Below are positions 53,435 to 61,328 of a stretch of DNA of 64,000 nt, piece by piece. The position numbers and the translations under genes were made by a program. The notes beneath the pieces were generated by a model. The model searched no databases and was not told the DNA's origin. It was given only the letters and a program-made list of their open reading frames with translations. Numbering within the stretch: the stretch's first letter is position 1; each line of letters begins with the position of its first letter. Origin of the DNA: an uncultured Peptococcaceae bacterium (lineage in GTDB: Bacteria; Bacillota; Peptococcia; Peptococcales; Peptococcaceae); the NCBI GenBank assembly GCA_900552455.1, contig URZX01000012.1:1-64000 (forward strand), in the 5' to 3' direction.

Positions 53435-53947
53435 ATGAAAGACATCAACGAACAGACGCCTGCTGCTGAAGAGCCAAAGATCGACGCCATCCTCATCGCA
53501 GGCAGCGAAAACGCCATCATCCACGACGAGCCGCTCGCCGAAGAAACCAGCGTCACCGTCGAAGAATTCTCCAGCGCAGCTGACGACGACAGCCTCATCG
53601 CCGAAGAAGCCGACAGCAGCTTCGACAGCGACGACGACGATCTCGACATCGAAGAAGAGGACGACCTCATTTATAAGGAAGACGAAGAAATCTCCGACGA
53701 CACCCCAATCCTCGCCGCCGACGAGAAAAAAGGCAAAAAGAAGGATAAGAAAAAATCCAAGAAAGACAAAAAAGCGAAGTCCGATAAAAAAGACAAGGAC
53801 GAGAAGAAAGAAAAGAAAGAGAAAAAAGCCAAAAAAGACGGCAGCAAAAAGAAAGATAAGAAAGACAAAGGCGAAAAGAAAAAAGATAAAAAGAAGGACA
53901 AGAAAAAGTCCAAGAAAGAAAAGAAAAACGCCGACAAAGAAGCCTGA
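53435..53947 (+). CDS. Bipartite acidic/lysine-rich low-complexity protein co-transcribed with PPK2
   Basis: A 170-residue protein with no recognisable fold. Residues 1-95 are acidic and Ser-rich (stretches such as SSFDSDDDDLDIEEEDD). Residues about 96-170 are almost half lysine, with repeats of KKDKK and KKSKK type. There is no signal peptide or membrane helix. The ATG has an AAAGGGG site 6 nt after the PPK2 stop, and a terminator follows, so the pair is an operon. A role in binding polyphosphate, or as a target of lysine polyphosphorylation, is attractive but inferred. Confidence 0.75.
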   Translation: MKDINEQTPAAEEPKIDAILIAGSENAIIHDEPLAEETSVTVEEFSSAADDDSLIAEEADSSFDSDDDDLDIEEEDDLIYKEDEEISDDTPILAADEKKGKKKDKKKSKKDKKAKSDKKDKDEKKEKKEKKAKKDGSKKKDKKDKGEKKKDKKKDKKKSKKEKKNADKEA

Positions 53948-53950
53948 ACC

Positions 53951-53991
53951 AAAAGCGCCCGCCATCCACAGCAGATGGCGAGCGCTTTTTT
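53951..53991 (+). terminator. Terminator of the PPK2 operon
   Basis: 16-bp arms AAAAGCGCCCGCCATC (53951-53966) and GATGGCGAGCGCTTTT (53974-53989) with one mismatch, then further T. Confidence 0.9.
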
Positions 53992-54000
53992 GTTGCTCGT

Positions 54001-54042
54001 CTATTACACAAAACCGTTCCCTGCCACAGTTTTATGTAATAG
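54001..54042. repeat. Inverted repeat upstream of the patatin gene
   Basis: CTATTACACAAAAC (54001-54014) and GTTTTATGTAATAG (54029-54042): 14-nt arms with one mismatch around a 14-nt centre. It lies about 50 bp upstream of the patatin -10 and could be a regulator site. Confidence 0.4.
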
Positions 54043-54100
54043 CGCATCGCAAATCCACGAATAAAATTGCGCACTCTGCCACGATCGCCCGCGTTTGTGC

Positions 54101-54106
54101 TATAAT
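54101..54106 (+). promoter_or_regulatory. -10 element of the patatin gene
   Basis: TATAAT preceded by TGC (an extended -10), 34 nt before the start codon. The -35 is unclear. Confidence 0.5.
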
Positions 54107-54139
54107 AGAGACAACTTCTCTGCAAAGGAGCATCCACCC

Positions 54140-55018
54140 ATGCAACATTTCATCGCAAATACGGCGCTCATCTGCGAAGGCGGCGGCATGCGCGCAGCCG
54201 TCACCGGCGGCATGGCCAGCGTGCTCATCGAGCGCGGCGTCGTTTTTCCTTATATCACCGGCGTCAGCGCCGGAACCTCCATCGCCGTCTGCTATCTCCT
54301 GCGCAATGTGGCACGCCTGCATCGCTGCTTCGTCGACATCGCCGACGATCCAAACTTCATCGGCGCCAGCCATTTTCTGCGCGGCCACGGCTATTTCAAT
54401 TCCCACTACATCTACGAAGAATCCTTCTTCGACGACGACCTCGCCCAGCACAGCTGGCAAACCTTCTGTGACAGCGACATCGAGATCGCTCTCTCCGCGT
54501 TCAACGCCGAGACCGGCCAGATCCGCTACTGGAACAAAGCCGACATCACCAGCTACGGCGACCTTTGCCGCATCTGCCGCGCTTCCAGCTCCCTGCCCGT
54601 CGTCATGCCGTCCACCTACATCGACGGCCAGCCTTACATCGACGGCGGCGTCCACGAAGGATTCGTCCTCGAACCAGCCATCGCCGCCGGCATCGAGCGC
54701 TTCGTCATCCTGCCAACCCACGTGCGCGGATTCCGCCGCGAAGTGAAAAAGAACAACGCCGCCACCCGCGTGCTCTACCGCAATTATCCAAAAGTGCTCG
54801 CCGCCATGGAAACCCGCGCCGCCAACTACAACCGCCAGATGGATCTCATCGACGAGCTCGAAGCCAGCGGCCGCGCCCTCGTGCTCTATCCCGACGAAAT
54901 GCCCATCGAGCGCACCGAGCACAATAAAGAAAAGCTCGAAGCCGCCTGGCAGCAAGGCCGCGCCCAGGCCGAACACGCCTGCGACGCCTGGCTCGCCTGG
55001 ATGACCGCCAAACTCTGA
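54140..55018 (+). CDS. Patatin-like phospholipase
   Basis: A 292-residue lipid acyl hydrolase of the RssA/YlaK type. The oxyanion motif GGGMR is at 14-18, the nucleophile Ser43 lies in GVSAGTS, and the partner Asp168 in YIDGG. It has no signal peptide, so it acts in the cytosol or on the inner membrane face. The ATG at 54140 has an AAAGGAG site; the frame extends to 54095 without one. Monocistronic. Confidence 0.92.
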   Translation: MQHFIANTALICEGGGMRAAVTGGMASVLIERGVVFPYITGVSAGTSIAVCYLLRNVARLHRCFVDIADDPNFIGASHFLRGHGYFNSHYIYEESFFDDDLAQHSWQTFCDSDIEIALSAFNAETGQIRYWNKADITSYGDLCRICRASSSLPVVMPSTYIDGQPYIDGGVHEGFVLEPAIAAGIERFVILPTHVRGFRREVKKNNAATRVLYRNYPKVLAAMETRAANYNRQMDLIDELEASGRALVLYPDEMPIERTEHNKEKLEAAWQQGRAQAEHACDAWLAWMTAKL

Positions 55019-55030
55019 TCACAAAAACCA

Positions 55031-55070
55031 AGACCCCGCGATCGAACCATTCCGATCGCAGGGTCTTTTC
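55031..55070. terminator. Terminator between the patatin and lipoprotein genes
   Basis: 14-nt arms AGACCCCGCGATCG (55031-55044) and CGATCGCAGGGTCT (55053-55066) with one mismatch, followed by TTTC. It lies between convergent genes. Confidence 0.85.
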
Positions 55071-55072
55071 AT

Positions 55073-56290
55073 TTACCAGTGAAAATTCACCATCTCCACC
55101 AGCCGCTCAATTCCGTTATCCGTCAGGAGCAACTTGTACACAGCGTTCGTCTCATACTCGCGCGCCACCGGCTGAATGTCACAGATCGCACTGCCGCCCA
55201 GCTCCTCCAGCGTTTCTTCGTCCACATCCTCCGTCACCACATACAACGGCGTGTACGGTTCCGACTCTGCGCGATAGACCGTACCACTTTCCAGATCCAA
55301 CACCGGCAGCTGATACGGATGCGCCGGCGATTGCAGCGACAGCGCCACATGCTCATCATCCAACACGATCGGCCGGCCCATCAAGCCCATGCCGTAATCG
55401 TCGAACGCCGGCGGCGCCACATCAACGCGCGTCGTCCATTCGTTCGTTTCCAGATCATACACACAAAGCTCGCCACCCCAGCTGGCGATCATCAGCAGAT
55501 AATGCCCGCAGATCACAGGATCCGTCATTTTTTCCTGCTCCGTTTTCCAATGCGCCATCTCAGACACCGTGCCCGTCGCCAGATCGCAGTGCATAAGCGT
55601 CACATAATTGTGCTCGCCCGTTTTCGTCCAGACCGCATCGTTTTCACCGATCGCCACCTGCGTGCCCATATTCTGCGAACGATCCAGCTCCGTCGTTTCG
55701 CCCGTCTCCGACCGATAAAGCTTGATCTGAAAATCGCCGTACGGCTTCACCCAGATCACATTGCCATCCTCATAATCCAGCATCAGCCAGTTTCCGCGCA
55801 CACTCCCGCGCTCGTAAGAATACGGCCCCTCGTCCAACAAAATCGGTGCGCCGCCGTCCCGCTTTTGCAAGTAAAGATACCAGTTCTCGTCCTGCGCATC
55901 TGGAATGCCCGGCCATTCCAGCCAGCAGAGAAACTCCTCATCGATAAAATAACTCTCCGCATCCAGATCATGCCCCGTGTGCTGCGGCGTGATCACCACA
56001 TCCCGCGCGCTGCCGATGCGCGTGATCGCCGAAAACGACCCTTGCGGCCAGCGCTCGATATACGTCATGCCGCCCTCACGCGCCATCTTCCAGCTTTCGT
56101 GCTGGAGCGGCATCCCGCTATTGATGATCGTCTGCGCCATCACCGGCGGCGCGCCAGATTCCGATGCCTCATCCGGCGTCGCGTTCGACACATCCACCAC
56201 CTCATTCTGCGCCACTTCCTCGCTCGCGCAGCCTGCCAGGCAGAGCGCTGCTGTCAGGATCAGCGCCAGTGCGAATCCTCTCTTTTTCAT
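55073..56290 (-). CDS. Exported lipoprotein of unknown function (probable beta-propeller)
   Basis: A 405-residue protein with a lipoprotein signal: MKKRG start, hydrophobic core and lipobox LAGC at about 18-21. The mature part has recurring beta-strand and turn patterns (NWLMLDYEDGNVIWV, NDAVWTKTGEHNYV, GHYLLMIASWGGELCVYDLE). These resemble TolB or WD-type propellers. No named family was recognised. Monocistronic. Confidence 0.6.
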   Translation of the reverse strand: MKKRGFALALILTAALCLAGCASEEVAQNEVVDVSNATPDEASESGAPPVMAQTIINSGMPLQHESWKMAREGGMTYIERWPQGSFSAITRIGSARDVVITPQHTGHDLDAESYFIDEEFLCWLEWPGIPDAQDENWYLYLQKRDGGAPILLDEGPYSYERGSVRGNWLMLDYEDGNVIWVKPYGDFQIKLYRSETGETTELDRSQNMGTQVAIGENDAVWTKTGEHNYVTLMHCDLATGTVSEMAHWKTEQEKMTDPVICGHYLLMIASWGGELCVYDLETNEWTTRVDVAPPAFDDYGMGLMGRPIVLDDEHVALSLQSPAHPYQLPVLDLESGTVYRAESEPYTPLYVVTEDVDEETLEELGGSAICDIQPVAREYETNAVYKLLLTDNGIERLVEMVNFHW

Positions 56291-56374
56291 GATCGTCCTC
56301 TCCTTTCACCGGGGACAGTGTGCGTTCAATTTTTCTCCCTCTATTATACCCGACAACCTGCGCTCCTGTCTCAA

Positions 56375-56395
56375 TTCTTAAGACAAGATTAAGAA
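56375..56395. promoter_or_regulatory. Candidate operator upstream of the lipoprotein gene
   Basis: Inverted repeat TTCTTAA (56375-56381) / TTAAGAA (56389-56395) with a 7-nt spacer. It lies just upstream of the probable promoter, whose TATAAT reads on the minus strand at about 56344-56349. Confidence 0.3.
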
Positions 56396-56431
56396 TCTTC
56401 ATTTTTTATTAGGAATTGCCGCTGCCAAAAC

Positions 56432-56460
56432 GAAAAAAGACACCCCCGAAGAGGTGTCTT
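56432..56460 (-). terminator. Terminator of the SLH beta-helix gene
   Basis: Arms AAGACACC (56437-56444) and GGTGTCTT (56453-56460), with six U on the minus strand. Confidence 0.85.
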
Positions 56461-56474
56461 GAAAAAATTTGCGC

Positions 56475-59400
56475 TTATTCTGCGTGCGCCGTCAGGAAAC
56501 GCTCAAACATTGCAGCAGTCTGTGCGCGGGTCGTTGCGCCCTGTGGGTCGATCGTCGTAGCGGTCATACCGTTGATCAATCCTTCAGCATTTGCCCAGGC
56601 GAGCACATCCTCTGCCCAGCTGGAGATGCTTGCTGCATCCGCATAGTCAGACAGGTCGGCGCGGGCGCTCACATCGTAGCCCTTGTAGTCGGCATAGTTG
56701 TAGAGAATCGCTGCCATCTGTTCGCGGGTGATCGGTGCGTTTGGACGGAAGGTGTTGTCTTCGTAGCCGTTGACAACGCCAACGCTCGCTGCCCAGTTCA
56801 CAGCGGTAGCGTACCAGTCGTTTTCTGCAACATCAGCAAAGCCTGCGTCTTCAGCGTTCGTCACGCCTTCCAGACGCGCCAGCATGGAAACGATCATGCC
56901 GCGGGTCGTCGTCTGATTTGGTGCAAATTCCGTTGCGGAAACGCCAGTCATCAGACCATTGTCGTACGCGTAGAGCACAACATCGTAGAACCAGTCGCCC
57001 TCGTTCACATCGGTGAATGGCATAGCAGGTTCTTCCGGTTCTGGTTCCCAGTCAGGATCTTCTGCAAAGGTGACCACGATCTTCGCGTCAGCACTTGGCA
57101 TCTTGAAGGTGTAGGTGCCGTCGCCATTGTCGGTGACTTCCACTTCCTTGCCGTTGGCCGTGACAGTCAGCTCATCCAGCAGGTACGCTTCGTCAGGAGA
57201 AACAGTGATCGTCACATTGTCGCCTTCGGTGGCATAGCGATCCACAGAGATCGTGCCATTTTCACCAACCTTGGTGAAGATTTCATAGCTGTATTTGCCG
57301 TTGTATGGTGGTTCGTAGGTGCTTTCAGCGACTACGTTTTCAGTACTACCATCAACAAATTCTACAACGATATTGATATCGCTGGTGTTATTGTTGGTGA
57401 TGCTTTCTGTCAATTCGTCACGAACATCGTCGTTGTCCGTACCGCTACCAAGAGCAGTCTTCATCGCTGCAACAGTCGCATCGTCGACCCAGATTGCTGG
57501 ATACTTGCTGTCGAAACTTACATCGTCAATTGTCAAGCTTGGAATGGTCGTTACATCCTTGCCCATGCTATATTCGATGTTGGCATATGTGCCGTTATCG
57601 TCGTTAGGATTCAGCACAGTATCAATAACATCAACATTGGTAGCACCATTAACCTGCAAAGCTGTCCAATCACCGCCGTTGATCGTCACATTGTTCAGTT
57701 CTCCGCCATCATTGCAATAGAACTGTACGCCGTGCTTGATGTTGTCGGCAACGATCGTAACATCTTTAATTGTGACATTGTTTGCGTTAATTGGTGCCGT
57801 GATAAAAGCACCGCTCGCTAAGGTACCAGTGGAATTGTAGGTGATCTTGTGTCCATTACCATCGAGCGTTACGCCAGCAGGAATAGTAAACGCAGCGGTA
57901 GTAACATCTCCAGTCAGACTAACAATATTTCCGGCAGCAGCACTTTCAATGATGTTTTTGAAGTTTTCAGAAGTTCCGGCAACATTGGTCACGCCATTAT
58001 GTGTCAGATATACATAGCCAGTCCAAGTTTCCTGCTCAGTGACGTCCCCTTCATTGCTATCGAAAGTAATATCATTTGCCCCAACGATACTTCCTGGAGT
58101 AGTTTCGTCTACAGAATAGCCATATTTGGTATTGGTGAATGAGCTATCTGTGATGCTGAAGTCAGGAGCTTCGTTTACATTGTCAGCCTGGGTGAACGCA
58201 TTGCCAAGAACCCCACAGTAAAGATTGTAGAAAGAACATTGGCTCAAAGCAACTTTCGTATTGTTGGAATTGCCGCCAATCAATACAGCGTAACCGCCTT
58301 GAGTAGAGTTTATATTTTTGAAATTCACATTATTGATATTCAGAGAAACATTCGTTGGAGTTCCCTCCATTTCACTGGCTTCGCCGGTAATTTTGAAGGC
58401 AACCTTGGAAGCAGGAACAGTTCCATCATAGCTAATGGTGTGACCATTACCGTTGATTGTGAGATTCTGATCGCTGACGAGCATTACGGAAGAATCTAAA
58501 GTAATGTCGCTGATAAGATTAATGGTAGTTGCGTTTGTGCTTGCAGCAGTAACGGCCTCTTGAAGAGTTTTATACTGCTTGTCTACAATCTGAGCAACAT
58601 TAACATTTCCAACTGCTTCGCCGACGGCTGTATCCGCCATGGTAATGTTATTGTTTGCAACAATGATTTTCTCTGCTTCAGGAGTTGCTACATAAACGCC
58701 AGATCCATAAGATTTGTCGTAGCCTTCACTGGCAACAGCAACATTAGTCATCGTATTATTAGACACAGTAACATCGGAGGCAGACTGGTCAGCAATATAA
58801 ATACCTGTGTAAGAAGTAGTATCTACATTATTATTGGTAATTTGAGCTTCGCTAATCCCGTTAAAGAACATAGCATATTTTACATTTTTGAAACTGCAAT
58901 CGGAAACAGTGAGCCCTTTACTAGAATTACCTTCTGTAATAATGCCAGCACAACCGTATTTATTGCCGTCTTTCGTTTCACCTTGGAATGTGCAATTTTG
59001 GATGGTTGCAGTTGCACCAGCTTTAATATAAATGCCTGCTTCATCTTTGTTGCCGTCTTCCAGACCAGTGATCTTCACATTTTTGATTGTAGCGCCTGCA
59101 GTGCTGGTAATCTGGAACACCGCTTCATAATCACCATAGCCATCTGCGTTGACTGTAGTATTAAAACTCTTTGTAATGCTAAAATTTTTACCGTCAATTG
59201 TAATGGCTTTATCAACAACAATATTATTTGAAGGGCCTTCTCCAATCTCCAAGTTCGATTTAAGTTCAATAGTGTCCCCTGGATTTGCAGCGTTTACTGC
59301 AGCTGCGAGCGTTTTATAGGTACTACCTGTACCGTCATCATTCGTAGCACTTGCATCAACATAAATCGTTGTCGGCGCAGAAGTGCCATCTTCCGCAAAC

Positions 59401-59480
59401 GCGGCGATCGGGAACAATCCAACGATCATCGCTACAGCGAGGACAATGCTGAGGACTCGTTTGCTTTTTCTTTTTAACAC
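56475..59480 (-). CDS. SLH-anchored surface protein with parallel beta-helix modules (GTG start)
   Basis: A 1001-residue exported protein. The signal peptide is about residues 1-29 (ends AAFAED). From about 35 to 690, three related modules carry pectin-lyase-like repeats, each starting with a KTLAAAVNAA / KTLQEAVTAA / ENFKNIIESAA segment and a TLDGNGHKITY-type strand. A Big/listeria-type repeat region (about 735-810) follows, then three C-terminal SLH domains (about 820-1001), ending MFERFLTAHAE. The role is probably surface layer, adhesion or glycan binding; no catalytic residues were identified. The GTG at 59480 has an AAGGAGG site. The beta-helix part is much more AT-rich than the SLH part. 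Confidence 0.88.
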   Translation of the reverse strand: MLKRKSKRVLSIVLAVAMIVGLFPIAAFAEDGTSAPTTIYVDASATNDDGTGSTYKTLAAAVNAANPGDTIELKSNLEIGEGPSNNIVVDKAITIDGKNFSITKSFNTTVNADGYGDYEAVFQITSTAGATIKNVKITGLEDGNKDEAGIYIKAGATATIQNCTFQGETKDGNKYGCAGIITEGNSSKGLTVSDCSFKNVKYAMFFNGISEAQITNNNVDTTSYTGIYIADQSASDVTVSNNTMTNVAVASEGYDKSYGSGVYVATPEAEKIIVANNNITMADTAVGEAVGNVNVAQIVDKQYKTLQEAVTAASTNATTINLISDITLDSSVMLVSDQNLTINGNGHTISYDGTVPASKVAFKITGEASEMEGTPTNVSLNINNVNFKNINSTQGGYAVLIGGNSNNTKVALSQCSFYNLYCGVLGNAFTQADNVNEAPDFSITDSSFTNTKYGYSVDETTPGSIVGANDITFDSNEGDVTEQETWTGYVYLTHNGVTNVAGTSENFKNIIESAAAGNIVSLTGDVTTAAFTIPAGVTLDGNGHKITYNSTGTLASGAFITAPINANNVTIKDVTIVADNIKHGVQFYCNDGGELNNVTINGGDWTALQVNGATNVDVIDTVLNPNDDNGTYANIEYSMGKDVTTIPSLTIDDVSFDSKYPAIWVDDATVAAMKTALGSGTDNDDVRDELTESITNNNTSDINIVVEFVDGSTENVVAESTYEPPYNGKYSYEIFTKVGENGTISVDRYATEGDNVTITVSPDEAYLLDELTVTANGKEVEVTDNGDGTYTFKMPSADAKIVVTFAEDPDWEPEPEEPAMPFTDVNEGDWFYDVVLYAYDNGLMTGVSATEFAPNQTTTRGMIVSMLARLEGVTNAEDAGFADVAENDWYATAVNWAASVGVVNGYEDNTFRPNAPITREQMAAILYNYADYKGYDVSARADLSDYADAASISSWAEDVLAWANAEGLINGMTATTIDPQGATTRAQTAAMFERFLTAHAE

Positions 59481-59640
59481 GTTTTTTCCTCCTTAGTAAA
59501 TAATTTTTTTCAGGAATGAAGCCAGGGCGTCGGTTCGGTAACACCAGCCCTCCCTCGGATCGTATTGACGGTGTCTGGCTTCTGTCGCATCACGCTGTCG
59601 CAATTTCGGTTTTCCCGACGCGCGACAGGTTATTCGTATC
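59481..59640 (-). promoter_or_regulatory. Structured ~157-nt leader of the SLH beta-helix mRNA
   Basis: The leader can form mutually exclusive pairings. CTGTCGC (59622-59628) pairs with either of two GCGACAG copies (59595-59601 or 59582-59588). GCGTCGG (59615-59621) pairs with CCGACGC (59527-59533). GAAGCCAG (59575-59582) pairs with CTGGCTTC (59518-59525). All words are given in RNA sense. Such competition is typical of a riboswitch or other cis-acting RNA. No class was assigned. Confidence 0.5.
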
Positions 59641-59643
59641 TTT

Positions 59644-59672
59644 ATTATAGCAAAGTGCCGCTGCGATTACAA
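59644..59672 (-). promoter_or_regulatory. Promoter of the SLH beta-helix gene
   Basis: Minus strand: TTGTAA (59667-59672), a 17-bp spacer and TATAAT (59644-59649). Confidence 0.8.
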
Positions 59673-59848
59673 GAAATGCATCATCCTAAAAAACAATATC
59701 CACTGTCAATTTTCGTCGTTATCACAAATTTAGCGGCTGCTTCATGAAGATTTTACAGCGGTGGCGATTTTCGCGCGGAGTGCTGCGCGCTGGCGAGATT
59801 TTCTGGCGAACGGCGGCTGCGGGCGCGGAGATTTTCTGCCAAAATACA

Positions 59849-59875
59849 AATCCCCGAGCGCGGGGCTCGGGGATT
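59849..59875 (-). terminator. Terminator of the XRE-desulfoferrodoxin gene
   Basis: 11-bp arms AATCCCCGAGC (59849-59859) and GCTCGGGGATT (59865-59875) with a U-rich tail on the minus strand. The 175 bp between it and the promoter at 59672 holds no gene that I can see. Confidence 0.75.
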
Positions 59876-59884
59876 GATGGACGC

Positions 59885-60475
59885 TCAGATGCGCTGGCGG
59901 AAAAGGCCGTGGTGGTTGCAGTACCAGTAGAGCCAGCCATGGCCGCGGCCGCGACCAAAAAAGCGGGCTTCGGCGTTTCCTTCGGGATAGAGCTTGACGC
60001 TCTCAAAGCGGCTGCCGGTGCAGTAGGCGATGAAGGAAATGTAGTGGTCTTTTGTCATGGAGTGAGCGATGGAAATGTAGTATTCGTCTTCGATGTGCTC
60101 GACGCTGGCAGCGTGGATGTCATCAGGCGTTTCCGGCTCGAGCGGCGGCAGGGTGATGCCACAGCAGGAAACCATGGCCGGGCCCATGGACTGGAACACG
60201 TTGCCGCAGATGGGGCAGACGTAAAGCTGGCTTTTGAGCATGTTGGCGGCGCGGTTGGTGTTGACGATCTGTTCGCCGGTGAGCAGCTCAGCGACGGAAA
60301 CCTTGAGCGCCTGCGCCAGGGGCTCGAGCAGGGAAATATCCGGCAGACCGCGGCCGGTCTCCCATTTTGAGATGGTTTTATCGCTGACAGCCAGGCGCTC
60401 GGCGAGCTGGGCCTGGGTGAGATGCTGCTGTTCGCGCAGCGCGCGGATGGCGCTGCCGGTGATGTAGTGATTCAT
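59885..60475 (-). CDS. XRE regulator fused to a desulfoferrodoxin-like domain
   Basis: A 196-residue fusion. Residues 5-65 are an XRE helix-turn-helix (QAQLAERLAVSDKTISKWE). A desulforedoxin-type cysteine set follows (CPIC at 87-90, SCCG at 103-106). Then comes a neelaredoxin-like part (ISIAHSMTKDHYISFIAY, VKLYPEGNAEARF, LYWYCNHHGLF) with the His and Cys residues expected for a superoxide-reductase iron site. It may sense or remove superoxide or metal. The ATG at 60475 has an AAAGGAGA site; an extension to 60529 lacks one. Monocistronic. Confidence 0.8.
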   Translation of the reverse strand: MNHYITGSAIRALREQQHLTQAQLAERLAVSDKTISKWETGRGLPDISLLEPLAQALKVSVAELLTGEQIVNTNRAANMLKSQLYVCPICGNVFQSMGPAMVSCCGITLPPLEPETPDDIHAASVEHIEDEYYISIAHSMTKDHYISFIAYCTGSRFESVKLYPEGNAEARFFGRGRGHGWLYWYCNHHGLFRQRI

Positions 60476-60583
60476 GATGATGCGCTCTCCTTTCATGTGT
60501 AGGATACCAGCCGGCGCGTTGTCGGGCAACCTACGCTGCGTAGAGTGGGGAGATACCTGGCCGATCTTTTGTACGGTTTTGCA

Positions 60584-60612
60584 TTGTGATTTTGAATGTG
60601 GTCTGATATAAT
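60584..60612 (+). promoter_or_regulatory. Promoter of the candidate small RNA
   Basis: TTGTGA (60584-60589), a 17-bp spacer and TATAAT (60607-60612). Confidence 0.7.
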
Positions 60613-60618
60613 ATAAGT

Positions 60619-60707
60619 ACAGATAGGAAAGCTATCTTCGGGAGAGTCCCTGCCAAACAGTGGGAAGTTTTAAACTCAAAGGAAGTGGATTTCCACTTCT
60701 TTTTTTG
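60619..60707 (+). ncRNA. Candidate ~89-nt small RNA
   Basis: Between a good promoter and a perfect terminator there is no coding frame with a ribosome site. The RNA would fold into AGATAG-GAAAG-CTATCT, GGGA-GAG-TCCC and the terminator stem GAAGTGG-AT-TTCCACTTC with eight U. It matches no RNA family that I know. It could be a regulatory sRNA or a decayed leader. Confidence 0.5.
60682..60707 (+). terminator. Terminator of the candidate small RNA
   Basis: Arms GAAGTGG (60682-60688) and CCACTTC (60693-60699) with eight T. Confidence 0.85.
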
Positions 60708-60738
60708 TGCTCAGCAAAGAATCGACAAATAATCGAGG

Positions 60739-60774
60739 AACGCCGATCATCACCAGCGATGATCGGCGTTTTTT
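60739..60774 (+). terminator. Second hairpin before the ArsC-like gene
   Basis: 13-bp arms AACGCCGATCATC (60739-60751) and GATGATCGGCGTT (60758-60770) with six T on the plus strand. It backs up the small RNA terminator and may also end the ArsC-like gene on the minus strand. Confidence 0.75.
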
Positions 60775-60778
60775 GCGC

Positions 60779-61135
60779 TCAGCTTTTGAGCTTGGCCCAT
60801 TCTGCTTCTTTGAATCCTGGGCAGATGACGGTGTCGGAGATGAGCAGCGGACGTTTGACGAGCATGCCGTGGCTGGCGAGGAGAGCGATCTGTTCGTCGT
60901 CGGACATGTGCGGGAGTTTATCCTTGAGGCCGAACTGTTTGTAGAGGCTGCCGCTGGTGTTGAAAAAGCGTTTGAGGGGCAGACCGCTGGCGGCGATCCA
61001 CTGGGCGAGTTCGTCGTGGGTTGGGTTGTCGTCGACGATGGAGCGCAGGTCGCAGTCGATGTTGTTTTCTTCGAGCCATTTCAGCGCTTTTCTGCAGGTG
61101 GAGCATTTTGCGTAGTAGAGAACGAGTGGTTTCAT
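60779..61135 (-). CDS. ArsC/Spx-family protein
   Basis: A 118-residue thioredoxin-fold protein. The redox motif is CSTC (Cys11, Cys14) in YYAKCSTCRKALKWLEEN. The C-terminal half has KDKLPHMSDDEQIALLASHG and KRPLLISD, shared by YffB/YusI-type proteins. Spx regulators carry CxxC as well, but this one lacks a clear RNA-polymerase-binding signature. It may be a thiol reductase, not an arsenate reductase, because no ars genes are nearby. Monocistronic. Confidence 0.85.
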   Translation of the reverse strand: MKPLVLYYAKCSTCRKALKWLEENNIDCDLRSIVDDNPTHDELAQWIAASGLPLKRFFNTSGSLYKQFGLKDKLPHMSDDEQIALLASHGMLVKRPLLISDTVICPGFKEAEWAKLKS

Positions 61136-61328
61136 GTTAATTCTCCTTCCGGTGATGACAAAATGGTAAAGGGTCGCAGGGGATCTGTGCTGATCTCAGT
61201 ATACCATGAATGGGCGTCGGCGAAAAGTGACGAGAGTGTTTACAATCCGGTGACTATCTACCAGTAAACACGAGCATTCGCGCACTGTTATGCTATACTG
61301 CAAATGGTATAATAAGGAGGAATGCTCT

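Noticed and set aside
59481..59640. Leader as a cobalamin or c-di-GMP-I riboswitch
   Set aside because: Short words resemble both classes, but the invariant cores in the right order are missing, so no class was assigned.
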